A stretch of DNA of 64,000 nt. Origin: Ascidia mentula (Eukaryota > Chordata > Ascidiacea > Phlebobranchia > Ascidiidae). This document shows, one piece after another, positions 32,741 through 51,411 of this stretch (its first letter is position 1; each line of letters opens with the position of its first letter). The stretch spans positions 4,032,501 through 4,096,500 of the forward strand of contig OX387200.1 in assembly GCA_947561715.1 (NCBI GenBank), in the 5' to 3' direction. Below the pieces are notes generated by a model. The model did not search any database, was not told the origin of the DNA, and saw only the letters and a list, made by a program, of their open reading frames with translations. The position numbers were made by a program, and so were the translations under genes.

Positions 32741-35700
32741 CGTTATAAAGGTGCCTTACGAAATATAAAACGTTTCAAAATTTGTTGCACTATTGCTTAT
32801 GGTAAGCCTAATGTATGTAAGATGCAAACAACTTCCATCAAAGCAAACAAACCGTTAATAACAACCCGATATATACAATCTTTGTATTGCATAGTGAGAG
32901 AAATTGCCCCACAGAAGAAGCAGATGAGGAGTTGTAAATTCCAACTGGTTTTCAATGCTTTTGCTTTGATCCTGCTTCTTGTTGTCATCGTCGCTTTGTT
33001 CTTGATTTACTTGGTATGATCCTATACTTTAATACGTGGATATTACAGTACCCATGCAAATGCCTAAATATTGTTTGTTGAAATACCAAATTGGTGCTAA
33101 CACCTTATCCAATATTTTAGTGGATTTCATTATCATACCAATTTGCACAACCTCATTTTTCAAGTTTTGTAAATTTGATTCAAATTAAAACTGGAAATAC
33201 TGAATTAGATTATCATAATTACAGTCATACAGACAAGTCATGTTTTTTAAATAGAACATTAGAATTCATTCTGTGTCGAACAAGAATGACGACGACGACG
33301 TATGCGTAAAAGTTTAACGCACGTTTTGTTCTTTGTTGGCAAAACCGTTTGTTGTTTGGGCAAGCATTTTCAGTAAAACTTGAAATTAGATAGATCTACA
33401 ATTACAGCATAGCCTACTCAGTTATCCAGATTAAAACTAGAGATTTAGAATTATAAAATTCCAATTCTGTACTCATAACTTGATTTATTGTCCACTCCCT
33501 CAAATTTTTTCCCACAACATTAGTGTGTTGCAATTGAACCTGTAAATACGTTCATTCCTCATTTTACTTCAACAACTTGTTAATGTCAATAAAATTTAGA
33601 AGCCTGCAGCTACCTCCACTGCACCTACTAATGGATTTCAAGCAGAAGTTAAAAAAGGTAACATTATTTCTCCGTACATACGATCGACTGTGAAATAATT
33701 CCCTTTTTTTGTTAGGCATGCAATCCGGAACTGGAACTTCATGTTCAAGCACTGACTTTGTAACACAAGGTATTACAAGCGGTAACTGTGCCTTAATACA
33801 AATAGTTTACACTTTATTTCTCTGCATATAGGAGTGCGATCCAGCCCTGCAACATCATGCTTGGACCTTTTAAAAAGTGGCTTCTCCAAGTCAGGAACAT
33901 ACTGCCTGTATTACAAAAATCCGTCTGCTGTTATGAACCAGCAAGAAGTTTATGAGGTTTCATTTACTGAATTTATACACAAAATAAAACCATTTCTAAA
34001 CACAATTTTTAAAAATTCCAGACAAGAAAATTACAATCAATGTGACGTATCGCGTGTGTTGCATTCTTTAGACGTAGATATTTCTGTTTTAAGACATACT
34101 GCGACATGACAACTGACGGTGGAGGGTGGACCCTTGTTGCTTCCGTTAACCGCGCAGAACGCCAAACAAAATGTAGCAGCTACGACCTTTGGTCTTACTA
34201 TCCAGACTCGAATAAGCAAAGTACAGCAGATGGATTATTTATAATAACACAATGAGTAATCGATCCATTTTTTTAATATTAGGTTCTTCAAGTTGGTACA
34301 GTAAAACGACTTTCGGAACCGTTCAAACGGCAACTTCTTCTGACTTCAAAAGCCGAGCGTACTTTAGACAAACGGTTAGTGTCGCTTCATGATTTTAAAT
34401 TTTGTTCTCCTCCTATTGTTTTTATCTTTTTCCGATTGTAAATTTGCCTAAAGTTCCCTTATTTTTAGCAACTAATAAAATTGGGTTTCATTGTAATAAA
34501 GTCCAATATATTATCAATTCAGGCTTCCGACATAATGCTGTCTCATGTTCCGAATATGATAGACACAGGTGATATTGAGGAGAAATCGTTTCTGAAATAT
34601 CACACCACGGATGGTTTCCTCAACAAACATGGATCTTCGTTTCAAAAAATGTTTAAATATGATGTCCCGCTCGATACCCTGAGCATTGTCGGTGAATTAA
34701 AACATTTATTAGTGGATTGTTATAGCGTATTAGATGTATTAATATACACAATTTGCAGGGTAAACCAATGCTAACGTTGCTTGTTTAAAACTAGGTTTGG
34801 ACAACAAAACTCTGGACTTAATAAGAAGTGAGATTCAAATAACTGAGATTATTCGAAACTGGTATAATTATTCATACGACTTGACACCAACGCCTACACC
34901 AGCACCAGCACCATCGGACACGGTATATTGGATTGTTTAAGAAATTAAATTAAAAAGTGTTTGGTTTGTCCCATTTACGACACTGTTGTTAAATTTTTGT
35001 GACCTCCACTCAACAGGAAAGTTTATTTCAAATCTTTTCTGTGTTTCTGTGCATTGTTCATTTATTAAGAATTGTTTTTCTCGCAGTTAACAAGTATACA
35101 TGATGGTGGAAAAGGCATGTTTACGGAAGGCAACAAGGTATTCAATTTCTCGCTCGTTCCAATGAGTACAAAAAATACTTTTGGCTATTTCACCACTGGG
35201 TAATGTCTAACATACAAAATCCTAACACATTTTTCGTTGTTGTCAGGTGTATTTTCGAATAAATGACGAACCTTTTACTCTAATGACTTATGACAAGTCA
35301 TATACGTAAGTGACATCACACTTCGCTAATGACGCAGACACTTTTAAAATTATCGTAATTTGCAGTGACTCCAAGACCTATCATATCAGCAGCGCCGCAA
35401 TCCATCCGTTTACTACTTTGGCAACAATTTCAAATTTTGACGGATATCCCAACAAGTTTACAATTAAGGTATTATACGAAACTTTTAAGAAAACTGCATG
35501 CAGATGCTTAAAAAATACTTTTGTGCAGATCGTCTCACATACAAGTTCAGGTGGCAACACAAATACGGATTGGTTGAGTTTTAACTACAAAAACTTTTAT
35601 GTATATGGAAGAGCATACCACGTGTATAATTATTTAGGAAAACCGTCCATTACATCGTTGCTGTTTGTCATACGTGGTGTTTCGGTAAACAAATTGTTTT

Positions 35701-37322
35701 ATATCTACGAAGACTTTTCAATATTAGTATTTACCATATATTCTCACTTCAGAAATTAATTCATAGCGCAATGATAACACTGTATGACTGCCTTTTCTTG
35801 TCTGGAATTAGTTTTCAACATGATATGCCGCTCTTTCTGTAGAAATGGAACAACTTTGGCGGATCGTACTCCTTTCCACCCACTTACCAAATGTCGGCCA
35901 CCAACCTCACATACGAATTCAGCGTCAGTGGAACCATAATGAACTACATGTTGGGATACATGCTGCTGAGCACGTAAAAATTGTTTATGTTTAGCCTGTG
36001 CAATTTACATTATTTGCAAATATTGTACTGTAAAAGTTACCGATACCCCAGTGTTAGCAGTGGATACGCACAAGCAACGGAGATGGAAAATCTATTGCGA
36101 AAAGTGATGGACTTGTTGGGTGGGTATTCCAAAAAGTGATTTTTAGAAACTGTGTTATCGCTGTGAGGTCCTTCGACGTTGTCGTTAATTTCAGCCTGGA
36201 AAAAATATTTAAATAACACAATTAACTCAAATTGGAGATCTTCTGCGCACTAGTCAATCCTGTCCATCATAAAAATGTAAATATCATCACGTGACAATGA
36301 TTTTTTAGATCTACCTGAGACTGATATTCGCAATCTATCCCCGCCTCCCCAGTTCATTACTCCAGTGAAGTTCGCAAAGGGATCCTTATCTTATCCAGGC
36401 AGGAAAGTCAGTCCGGGATTTTTGCAATTTCGAGCTTACGATCACCTCGGATACCCCTACGCTATGTGCCCCGGTGTGAGGTATGTACCAATGTCCACTG
36501 ATCAGTTTATCAAACTCCCTAAAGTAAGTAACGTTAACAACAATGTAAAAAAATCATAAAAAAATTAATTTTAGCACATTGCCAAAAACCCGTTTTCGCG
36601 TAGCTGTAAGACATTCGTATTATTTTTTTACATCTACTAAAAATTGTTTTTGTGTTTTCACAGTTTTCAGTTTTTTGTGTTTATTTACAACTACTGTATG
36701 TTTTGACAATAGGGTTTTCGCACTGCCGATATTCACTGTGTCAAAATGGTTGTGCCTATTATGTAGGCCTAAAGGTGGTTAAAAATTGTAATTATTCGTC
36801 GTGGGACAAATATTGATTTTCGAAAAAACAAGAATATTTTGACAAAAAATTATTTATGTTTCCTGCATTTCATAATTCAAGGTTATATTTTTTAAAGTAT
36901 TTCATTGTCGATATTGTGTATATTTGTGATCTATTATTGTAAACGTTTTGCACCCTTTAGAGTAGAGGACGGTGGTGATCCTGCTCAGTTCTGCATTGGT
37001 TCGGCAGACACCTCGTCACGCCACAGACAACGCTGCGGCGATTTTTCAGGTACGAGATTTTTTTGCACAAACTGTGTAGTGATATTAAATTCTTTTGAAA
37101 ATGTTGTTACTTAAATATCCACAATCAGAGATAATGTAGAACTTATAATGAGTGACAATGGTAATCATGGTTTTTTTTTGGTGATCAAGTTTCATTTGTT
37201 TTTTACCAATACGTATTTCAGAGTGGGAATCGCTACGGGAACACGTGCTAGTGAATAGATCTACGACTGATGGAGAGTTTGTGAACGATCTTCGTTCGAC
37301 CATCCTTATATTTACTCGCTAG
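32630..37322 (+). CDS. ITLN-1: type II membrane intelectin-family lectin
   Basis: Eighteen exons keep frame: 32630-32750, 32895-33013, 33600-33657, 33716-33769, 33832-33956, 34094-34220, 34283-34374, 34523-34691, 34795-34922, 35087-35137, 35247-35305, 35366-35468, 35529-35684, 35843-35973, 36037-36119, 36309-36480, 36961-37049, 37222-37322. The product is about 645 residues. The N-terminal cytoplasmic tail has NAYEDL and a polyGln run. A membrane helix (FNAFALILLLVVIVALFLIY) and stalk follow. The lectin part starts SCLDLLKSGFSKSGTYC, then [17 protein letters not shown] (fibrinogen-like start shared with intelectins) and ends GFLQFRAY, FCIGSADTSS, RCGDFS, ILIFTR. A large middle insertion exceeds human intelectin. 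The exon at 36037 could instead start at 36058. AATAAA follows at 37332. A surface lectin is expected, but its ligand is unknown. Confidence 0.82.
32708..32742 (+). repeat. CAA repeat encoding polyGln in the ITLN-1 cytoplasmic tail
   Basis: About eleven near-consecutive CAA triplets after CTACAGTCGCTA give a run of Gln. The paralogues have only QQGQHHQ or QQRQQQR here, so this is a local expansion and likely length-polymorphic. Confidence 0.9.
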
Positions 37323-40300
37323 AATCAGAGAAATAAACAGAATATTCGATAACTTTACCAGCACAAAATTGGTTTCTTTCGAAAAAATTCCCTTAAATTT
37401 TGTATTACTGTAAATAATTTAATCAATTGACCGTTTGCCAGTCTTGTTTGGGTGATTTCATGAAAATAAACCTTGTACAAAATTGTTGTGGCAAAAACCA
37501 TCATACAAAAGGTGGCTATTCGTAAGTGCAGTTTTACACAACATACTGTTTCGAAAGTATTCATTACAATGTTTTAAAATCACTTTTTCAAATCCTGTTT
37601 TGTCAAAAAACGTTCCAAAATATCCTCGCATAAATTTTATTGAGTCACAGAAGAGTTTTTTCGTTTATTTTTTCTTGTCAAGCACGACACTATGACTGAA
37701 TGCACAAAGCAGCGATTACATAAAAACTTAAATACTTCGTAAGGAGTGCATCAGATAACAAAAGTTTGCGTTTAACCTAACCAACATTGTCCGTTGGCAA
37801 AAAGGAAAGCAGAAAGGTCTATTCACATGATGGTTCTTTCCTTGTACAGTCCAAACCGTTTATAGTAGTATATATCTTCCTGGACATTTATTCTGAATTA
37901 GACAGACCTATAAAAAATGCGTTTCGATATGTTGAATAAACATATGTTCCTACATAGCTATTCTGAACTTCAAAACATCTTTTCCAAGTCCCCGAGCTAT
38001 GTGTTGCCAAAGCTATGCAGCAAAGAATATTCCGCATAATAAAATGCGCAAATCGAGACATTTGTTTTGATGTTTCCCATTTAAAAATATTAGAAAATCA
38101 ATAACGAACGAACTCATTTTACGTTTAAACTCCTGTATGTTTGTTTACGAGCTTAGTTATACTCATCAAATGCATGACACAATGATCCAAGCTTTGTTTT
38201 CGGTGGCGGTGATCAACCGCATGCGTGACGTAACCATCATCCTTATAACCTCCTGGCAAAAAAGTTGTGGTGGTTTGTGATAGGCCGGTTGTATTCTTTA
38301 CCTGCAGGTCAAACTCCGAATGAATTGCATCACTTACTGTGCGCCAACGATTGTTTGGTAGCATATAGGGTTGGGCGCAGGTCAACGTGGCTTACAGCCA
38401 CCTCCGCAATCTATCTTCCTGCAGTCGTGTTAGTTCATTCACGTGTTAACATGGTCACATTTCATGCAAGTGGGCGCTGGCTTTACAGATAAAAATGTTC
38501 GTTTTAAAATATTATTTATCATCGTTGGATGATACGACTCCAATTGATACATAACCGGGATGGTTGTACTGTCAAAGGAAAAATACGAAAACATGCTTTC
38601 AATTACATGAAGAGCCTACATGTGTCGCACCGTTTGCACCCTTCCTCTCGTAGGGTCCTGAACACTGATATTTCTGTACATTAGAAACTTCCTGAAGTGA
38701 AATACTTATGTTCATTCTGAACAAATAGTCCTAAGGAAACGTATTTCATGTTGAAATCGTATGTGTTTTATCTTAATGTCAAATGTCAAGCAAAAATGCT
38801 ACCACTCTTACTGTAAACCGTATGTGTTGTATAACAAAATCATTTCATGCAATTAAAAATTGTTTGATTTGCCCCATTCACAATTTTGTTGTCAAGTTTT
38901 TGTAACGTCCACGTAACAGCAAAATTTATTTCAAAGCTTTTCTGTATTTCCATACATTTTTCATTTGATAAAAAACATAACAGGCGGATAAAATGTAGAA
39001 CTATAACTAGATCTACATTTTATACGCCCGTTTGTGTTTAGAATTGGTCAAAGCTTTACGCCTGTCTGCGGTTTGTATTTCCCCTGTAGATTTGGTTTGT
39101 TTCGAACCATGAATATGACTGTTGACTCAATGTGTTCCGACTTCTTTTCATGGATCAAGAAACAATTAAATTTATAATAACCTTGACTCAAAAGCCATTT
39201 TTTCCCGACTTTCATCACCACTGTTTATGGAAACTAGTCTTGGACAAATTTGAATTAAAGCAATGGTAAGAATGTAACCAAATGCTGTACAACAGACCAC
39301 GTCATCGCCATGTTAACTCCATAACGGCATCAGTGCGGATAATAAATACAAGCAAGTGCAAATTACCACAAAAATTAAAATTTTACAATCATACAATGCA
39401 AGAAATGCTGAAAAGGTAAAACGGCATGTGTGATATTAGAGTGTTATTAGGTTAAGATTAGTTGAATTGCGAACAACAAAGCCAACAACAAGATTGAGCC
39501 ACAGAAGAAATTTGAGCCGCTTTTGTTGCTGATTTCTGTAAACAACAGGGGTTGTATGAGAAGAGTGCAAAACCATGAGGTACTTGCGCAATACCAAGTT
39601 TTCCCCCTCGGGTCATGAAGTATTGCAATAGAGAAGGCAAAAAATTGCGCAATATACATGGGATGAGTCAACGCGGGACTTCACACTGAAATTGAATAGA
39701 ACAAAACGCTGCAGGTCAATACCCAAGGCTTTACGAATAACGTAGCCATGACTTGAGGTAACATTTATGGTACACATAATACACTACTAATTATTTGCTT
39801 GTTTTTATAGGAAAAAGAGGCTGGTCAAGAGAAGTCAGAAAAAATGCGGCGCAGTTTCACCGCAAACGATACGCTTGAATGATTTCTCAAACGTTTTTAT
39901 GTAACTTGCTTTGTTAGCTTTTATACGTTTGTAATTAGGTGCAGTAAAGGTGTCAAGTTTATCTTACGCTTGATAGTGGCAGGTTGTTTCGCTTATGATA
40001 TAAGCTTATGTGCTATTAATCATAATGAACAGTCACATTAGCTATCAGTCGATAACGGTAATTCATGTCTGAATACAGAAATGGTTTGTGAGTGTGTAAC
40101 ATACGTCACAGAAAGCAGTGCTTGTATTGCGTAATGTTTTGCGTGTGTAACATACGTCACAGAAATCAGTGCTTGTATTGCGTAGTGTTTTGCGCGCTGC
40201 TTTGCACATGTACTGCATAATCCCACAATGTGACCCAAATGATTGAGACATCGAATATTCTCGAGTAAAGTGATTCATTCAACATCCTGTTTACCACATA

Positions 40301-40878
40301 AAATGTCCTCCTATGCCTTTGTCACATCACACCTATGTTCTTGTATTATATTACTTCAAGTGCCTCATGATATCACGTGACATTATTGACCAATCAGCTC
40401 TCATAATGGAGAGCGTTAAAGAGCCCAGTTTAAACCGGTAGATTCATTCTATTTGATTCTATTTGCCTGGCTTACATCCATCTCCGCAATCTGTCTTCCT
40501 GCAGTCGTGTCAGTTCATTCACGTGTTAACATGGTCATATTTCATGCAAGTAGGCGATCACTTTACAGATAAAAATTTTCGTTTCAAATTTTATTTATCA
40601 TCGTTGGATTATACGACTCCAATCGATACATAACCGGGATGGTTGTACTGCCAAAGAAAAAATACGAAAACATGCTTTTATTTACTTGAAGAGCCGGTAT
40701 TGTTGTTCGCCTTTTTTGGCAAAACTCATAACGCCTCTGCGTTTGCGGGTTCCGCTGACGCAACACTTTTTCAACCATTGTTTTCCACCTCTTCAGTGCG
40801 CGGGTCGCATTTAGCAAGCAAACAATCTAGCAACCGAACTCATTCGAGTGCAATGATATTGAGTCTCTGGTGAATAAA
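37323..40878. other. ITLN-1 to ITLN-2 spacer built from duplicated blocks
   Basis: About 37.3-38.6 kb matches the spacer after ITLN-4 (about 56.9-58.25 kb). The block at about 38392-38625 recurs at about 40465-40700, flanking a roughly 2-kb segment absent from the ITLN-4/5 spacer. Part of that segment matches sequence upstream of ITLN-1. 38990-39035 is a near-palindrome (GATAAAATGTAGA / TCTACATTTTAT). No gene is supported. Confidence 0.6.
40085..40193. repeat. two tandem copies of a 52-bp unit
   Basis: GTGTGTAACATACGTCACAG recurs 52 bp apart, and each copy continues with AGTGCTTGTATTGCGTA. The copies differ at few positions. They lie in the ITLN-1/2 spacer. Confidence 0.8.
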
Positions 40879-45867
<4,989 letters not shown>

Positions 45868-47026
45868 AATCAGAACAATTTAGATGTTGGATAGATTTGC
45901 ATATTGTAACGACAAAGTCGTTTATTTCGAATGGGTGTTTTTTGAAATTGTTGAAAAATTTTCGCTTAGATCAAATTTTCGATAAATGTAAATATTTTCT
46001 ATGAAATGATTGCTTGCCTCTGTTTAATGTAAGTGAGTGTGTAAATAACAAAATAAACCTTTCACAAAGTTGACTGAAATATATTTTTTGAGTAAAAATC
46101 ATCAAACTAAACTAATATATTACGTATGTTTATCCTTTTTCAAGGGAGCCTATCTCAACATCGGGATTCTATTTTCGAAATACTTCTCCAAACTAAAACG
46201 TTTTAAAATCACAACGTGCGATTTCATTGAGTTGTTCCTCGCATTCTTGTCAGGTCCGCTAAACTGTGACTGAATGAACCAAGCAAACTTTCAATAATGG
46301 ACATAAAAAGTTAAAACTACATACCGAAGTTGAAACACAATACAAAAAAAAACTGCTCGATAATCCACATAGTATTCGCCTAAGCGCTTCAGACAGCTAT
46401 CGTCTTAAATTCTTCAGGCAACTCGTAAAGGTTTGTCTTTAGTCCCAAATGAACACCATCAGGTGGTGGTCGTTACACTTCTCATTTTCTCATTGTGAAA
46501 AAGAAAGATTCTAGAATGGAATCTGTAAGAAAGTGGGTACATCTGTTGGCCCGAGCTTCCTTTGTTATTATTACAGATCAGCGTTCAGTAACGTTCACAA
46601 TGATGGAATCAGTAGTGCCGCACCTGATATCGTTGTAGCGACTAACCGTAGTTGGTCGCAATCTTTATTGTCCAACAGATTAGATAACATACTGTTGTCC
46701 ACCTTGTGCAAACCAGGCACTATGTGAAGGCATATGGAGTTTGCGCCCTACCGGCGTCATGTATTCTCTCTCTAGTTTCCTGCACCATTATTTTCTTAAC
46801 GTGGGCGTTTAGTTTTGCTTCATAATAAAGAGCCATCTCGCGTATGTATTATTCTTCACGACAGAACAACAAACCACCTACTGGTCCTAATGTTTTATTT
46901 TCTATTAACGCAATATTTATTTAATCATTCTGATCACACCTCGGCTGCGTGTAGATCGCATCAGGCTAAGTAGTTAGTTGGATAACGCAATTGGTGTTGA
47001 CAGGCAAATAATAATCTTATCTTAAA
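45868..47026. other. ITLN-2 to ITLN-3 spacer (B-type promoter block)
   Basis: This 1.16-kb spacer is nearly identical to those after ITLN-3 (51412-52571) and ITLN-5 (63173 onward). Small frames in it, such as ILFSKYFSKLKRFK, are kept only because the copies are recent. It should contain the promoter of the downstream type-B intelectin. Confidence 0.6.
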
Positions 47027-50000
47027 ATGCACGGTCAAGGCAATGGGATAGTCGATTACCGTGGAGCACCATATGCCCAAAACGCCTACGAAAATCCGCA
47101 GTCACTGCAACAAGGACAGCATCACCAAACAGACAAGAATGTACGTTCAGCAGCTTATGAAGGTAATTGTTTTCAACAAAATTGTTAATAAGTTCATCAC
47201 TAGCATACTATCGAAATATCACAGTCACAGAAACGTTAAATTCGAGGCTAAAATCTGTCAGTCTTGGTACATAAGACAAATTTATTTTGCTTTTAAGAAA
47301 AAGGAACCTCAGTGTTTTATTTCAATCAAATCAAAGCATTCTGTCGAAATCCGTGATAATACTCCCTGTAATTTTTGGATAAAAGTGTGTTAGAAGTTTC
47401 GCGAAGTAACGTTTGCGCCATAATTCCATCGTATTGTGGCAGATATTCCGAAACAGGAAAACAAGAAATGGTTTAAATGCAAACTGGTTTTCAACTGGGT
47501 CGCTTTGGGTCTGCTTGTGGTCATGGTCATCGCCCTGTACTTAATATACACGGTACAACTTTTTTTACCGCATCTGTTATTGGTAAACTGTCATGTTGTT
47601 TTCATATCTTGTTAAAAATGTTGGTTTGCAAATTTTTACAACTGTTCGAAGAGCTATTAAGTTAAACATTTATACTAAACATGTAATTGCCTTTAGATCA
47701 TTTATTCAAATAACTTATCACCGCTTAATTAAATTTAGAAACCAACAGCTATGCCAACGCCTACGTATACGCCACCTGCATATTCTGGATCTCAAGCAGC
47801 AGGTAAAGGGTAACTGCATACTTGTGAATTAACGCGTAAAACAACCAAACCTCTTATTTAGGAGGGCAGAGTTCCAGCAATGGAACTTCATGCTTGGACC
47901 TACTAAGCCGTGGCATCACCAAATCAGGGACATATAATTTACATTACAAAAGTTCTTCAACTGACAACAAACAGCATGAGATTTACGAGGTTGTACTGAC
48001 AAAAAGTTATGCACTATTGAGGAATATGTATTTTTGCAGTCTTTTCCAAACATGTTGCTTAGCCCTTCATCAAAGTGTCGCAATGTAGGTGTACCTTTCG
48101 TAAATATTGTTGTAACTGCTCTCTGCTTTAAGGCATACTGCGACATGACTACTGACGGTGGAGGATGGACACTTGTGGCGTCCATCAACCGCGCAGAACG
48201 CCAAAGGAAATGTAGCAGCTACGACCGCTGGTCCTATTATCCATACGTTTACCCAAATGGACAAGGTATACAATATACAAATGCAATATTTGTGAAAACG
48301 CGAAAATGATCAACAACCCACCTTTCCTACTCTTTAGTCTCTTCCAGTTGGCGGAGTGAAACGACTTTTGGAAGCGTCCGCACCGCAGCTTTCTCTGACT
48401 TTAAAAGCCGAGCGTACTTTAGACAAAACGTAAGTGTCACTTTATTATCCATGATGCTTTAATCAAACGATAAAACGCGTAAAATGCTTGAGGGTTATTA
48501 CCCTTGCTGTACTGTCACGGTTTTGCTTGTTTCTATTGTTGGAGACAACAGATGCGTTTATATTGTAGGTTACAGCTCTTGTATAGCTTGAAATTAATCG
48601 TACATGTTAAATATATGTCCGTTGTCAACACAGGCTTCCGACATAATGCTGTCTCATGTTCCGAATGAGATAGATACAAATGAGATTGAAGGGAAGTCAT
48701 TTCTGAAATATCACACCACGGATGGTTTCCTCGGCAAACATGGATATTCTATTCAAAGTCTTTTCAAAAAACACGCACCGCTGAATACCCTTAACATTGT
48801 TGGTAAGTCGAGACGTTTTGAAGTATATTGCGCACTGTTTACAAAAATCAACTCAACGTTTTGATAAAGCCTAACGTTGCAAATATAGGTTTGGACAAGA
48901 AACTTCTGGACTTGATAAAAAGCAACATTCGCATTACCGAAATTATTGGGAACTGGTATAATTATACATACGATGAGTCACCATCGCCCACACCCATGTT
49001 TCCATCGGACGAGGTATTAGATCATTTAGAATACAAAGTCGGTTAAATATGTTTTTTCACAGGTTGCAAGTAGTACAGGCATATATGACGGAGGTTATAA
49101 CATGTTTGACCAAGGCAATAAGGTAATAATAGATTGGTCTAAAATAACAAAAGCTTCTTGGTCTGTGTTTTGCTAGGTATTTAGTTGATAACAGATATTT
49201 ATTATTTTCCAATGCTTTCACATGCTACACATAAATCCAAACATTTTATTGTTGCCAGGTGTACTTTCGATTAAATCATGAAAATTTTACTCTGATGACT
49301 TATGACAAGTCATATACGTAAGTAACATCACACATCGCTAGTAACGCAGACACTTTTAAAATCATCGTAATTTGCAGTGACTCCAAGACCTTTCATATCA
49401 GTAGTTCCACAATCCATCCGTTTACCACTTTGGCAACAATTTCAAACTTTGACGGATATCCCAACAAGTTTACAATTAAAGTATCATACGAAACTTTTAA
49501 GGAAACTACATGCATGTGATTGGAAAATACTTTTGTGCAGATCGTCTCACAAACAAGCTCAGGTGGCAATACACGATCGGATTGGTTGAGTTTCAACTAC
49601 AAAACCTTTCACGTATATGGAAGAGCATACCACGTCTATAATACAGGAAAACCGTCCATTAACATCGTTGCTTTTTGTCATACGTGGTTTGTCGGTAAAC
49701 AAATAGTTTGGTGGCTTTTCAATGTTAGTATTTACCATTACTTTTCCACATGATGTGCCGGTTGTTGTGTAGAAATGGAACAATGTTGATGGATCGTACT
49801 CCTTTCCAACCCCTAACCCATCGTCATCAACCAACCTCACATACGAGTTCAGCGTCAGCGGGACAATAACGAACTTCATGATGGGATACATGCTGCTGAG
49901 CACGTACAAATTATTTATGTTCAGTCTGTGCAATTTACATCATTTGCAAATATTGTACTTTAAAAGTTACCGACACCCTTTTCTTGGCGGAGGATACGCA

Positions 50001-51411
50001 CAACGAACGGAGATGGAAAATCTATTGCGGAAAGTAGTGGACTTGTTGGGTGGGAATTTTAAAAACTGAATTTAAGAAACTGTGTTATCGCTGTGAGGTC
50101 CTTCGACGTTGTCGTTGATTTCAGCTTGGAAAAAATATTCAAATAACTAACACAATTAACTCAAATTGGGGATCTTCTGCACACTGGTCAATCCTGTCCA
50201 TCATAAAAATGTAAATATCATCACGTGACAATGATTTTTTAGATCTACCTGAGACTGATATTCGCAATCTATCCCCGCCTCTCCAGTTCATTACTCCAGT
50301 GAAGTTCGCAAAGGGATCGTTATCTTATCCAGGCAGGAAAGTCAGTCCGGGTTTTTTGCAATTTCGAGCTTACGATCACCTCGGATACCCCTACGCTATG
50401 TGTCCCGGTGTCAGGTATGTACATATGACCACTGGTTGGTTTATCGGTAACTTGCTAACGTAAATAACGTAACAACAATGTAGAAAAAACACCATTAATT
50501 CAATCAAAAAAAACATTTTTAGCTCACTGCCAAAAACCCGTTTACGCGGAATTGTAAAATATCCGTATTAACTTTTTTTACATCTTTCACAATTGTTTTT
50601 GTGTTTCCAGAGTTTTAACCTTTTTTTTACCACCACTAGTTTATTTACCACCACTATCGGCAAAAACATTTCGGTAAACGTCCCAAAACTATTGCTACTT
50701 GGTACTCCGTGAAAAGTTTTAACAATAGGGGGTTCGAACTGCCGTGTCAAAATGGTTGTGGATGTTATAAAGGCCTGAGGGCGGCGATAAAATTTATTGT
50801 CAGTTATTCGTCGTGGTATCAACTGGGTAACAAATATTGATTTTGCGCTGAAAACAAGAAGATTGTGCCAATTGATTTACGTTTCCTGCATTTCAAAATG
50901 CAAGTTTAGGCAAATTTTATGTCAACATTTGTGATATATTGTTGTGAAACGTTTTGCACCTTTTAGAGTTGAGGACAGTGGTGATCCTGCTCAGTTCTGT
51001 ATTGGTTCGTCCGACACCTCTGGAACCAACAGACAACGCTGCGGCGATTTTTCGGGTAATAGCTTTCATGCGAACTTTGCACAAACTGTGTAAAGATATT
51101 AAATTCTTTTCCAAATGTTGTCACTTAAATATCCACAATCAGAGATAATGAGGAACTTGTAAGGAGTGACAATTGTGATGATGGTTTTAATGAAGATTTA
51201 TTTACGCAACATAAATTGTTTGCCTTCACGCATGCAATATTGCTATGTTATTGGATTAAATCTTAATCGAATGTCCAACGTTTCACATACTTTAATAAAA
51301 CGAATTTCAGAGTGGGAATCGCTTCGAGAACACGTGCTTGTGAATAGATCTACGACCGATGGAGAGTTTGTGAACGATCTTCGTTCGACCATCCTTATAT
51401 TTACTCGATAA
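47027..51411 (+). CDS. ITLN-3: intelectin-family lectin (tail type B), frameshifted
   Basis: Seventeen exons as in ITLN-4: 47027-47162, 47443-47552, 47739-47802, 47862-47989, 48133-48265, 48338-48429, 48634-48802, 48889-49013, 49063-49122, 49259-49317, 49378-49480, 49541-49694, 49773-49903, 49967-50049, 50243-50414, 50967-51055, 51311-51411. The tail reads MHGQGNGIVDYRG with NAYENPQSL; the helix is WVALGLLVVMVIALYLIY. Exon 49541-49694 is 154 nt, against 156 nt in all paralogues. A lost codon plus an extra A (CCATTAACATCG instead of CCATTACATCG) shifts the frame, so the last five exons would not be read. This is either a recent pseudogene, a truncated protein or a sequence error. All other exons and splice sites look intact. 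Confidence 0.7.

Noticed and set aside
38125-38385. - strand frame MTCAQPYML..., repeated at 57777-58010
   Set aside because: Its retention is explained by the recent spacer duplication. It has no helix or lectin-like pattern.
46070-46273. Small frames shared by the spacers (here, 51614-51817, 63342-63578)
   Set aside because: The spacers are near-identical recent copies, so shared open frames carry no evidence of selection.
47916-48188. - strand frames antisense to the TYCDM/AYCDM exon, present in each intelectin gene
   Set aside because: They are shadows of the conserved + strand exon and its intron. No splice logic on the - strand.
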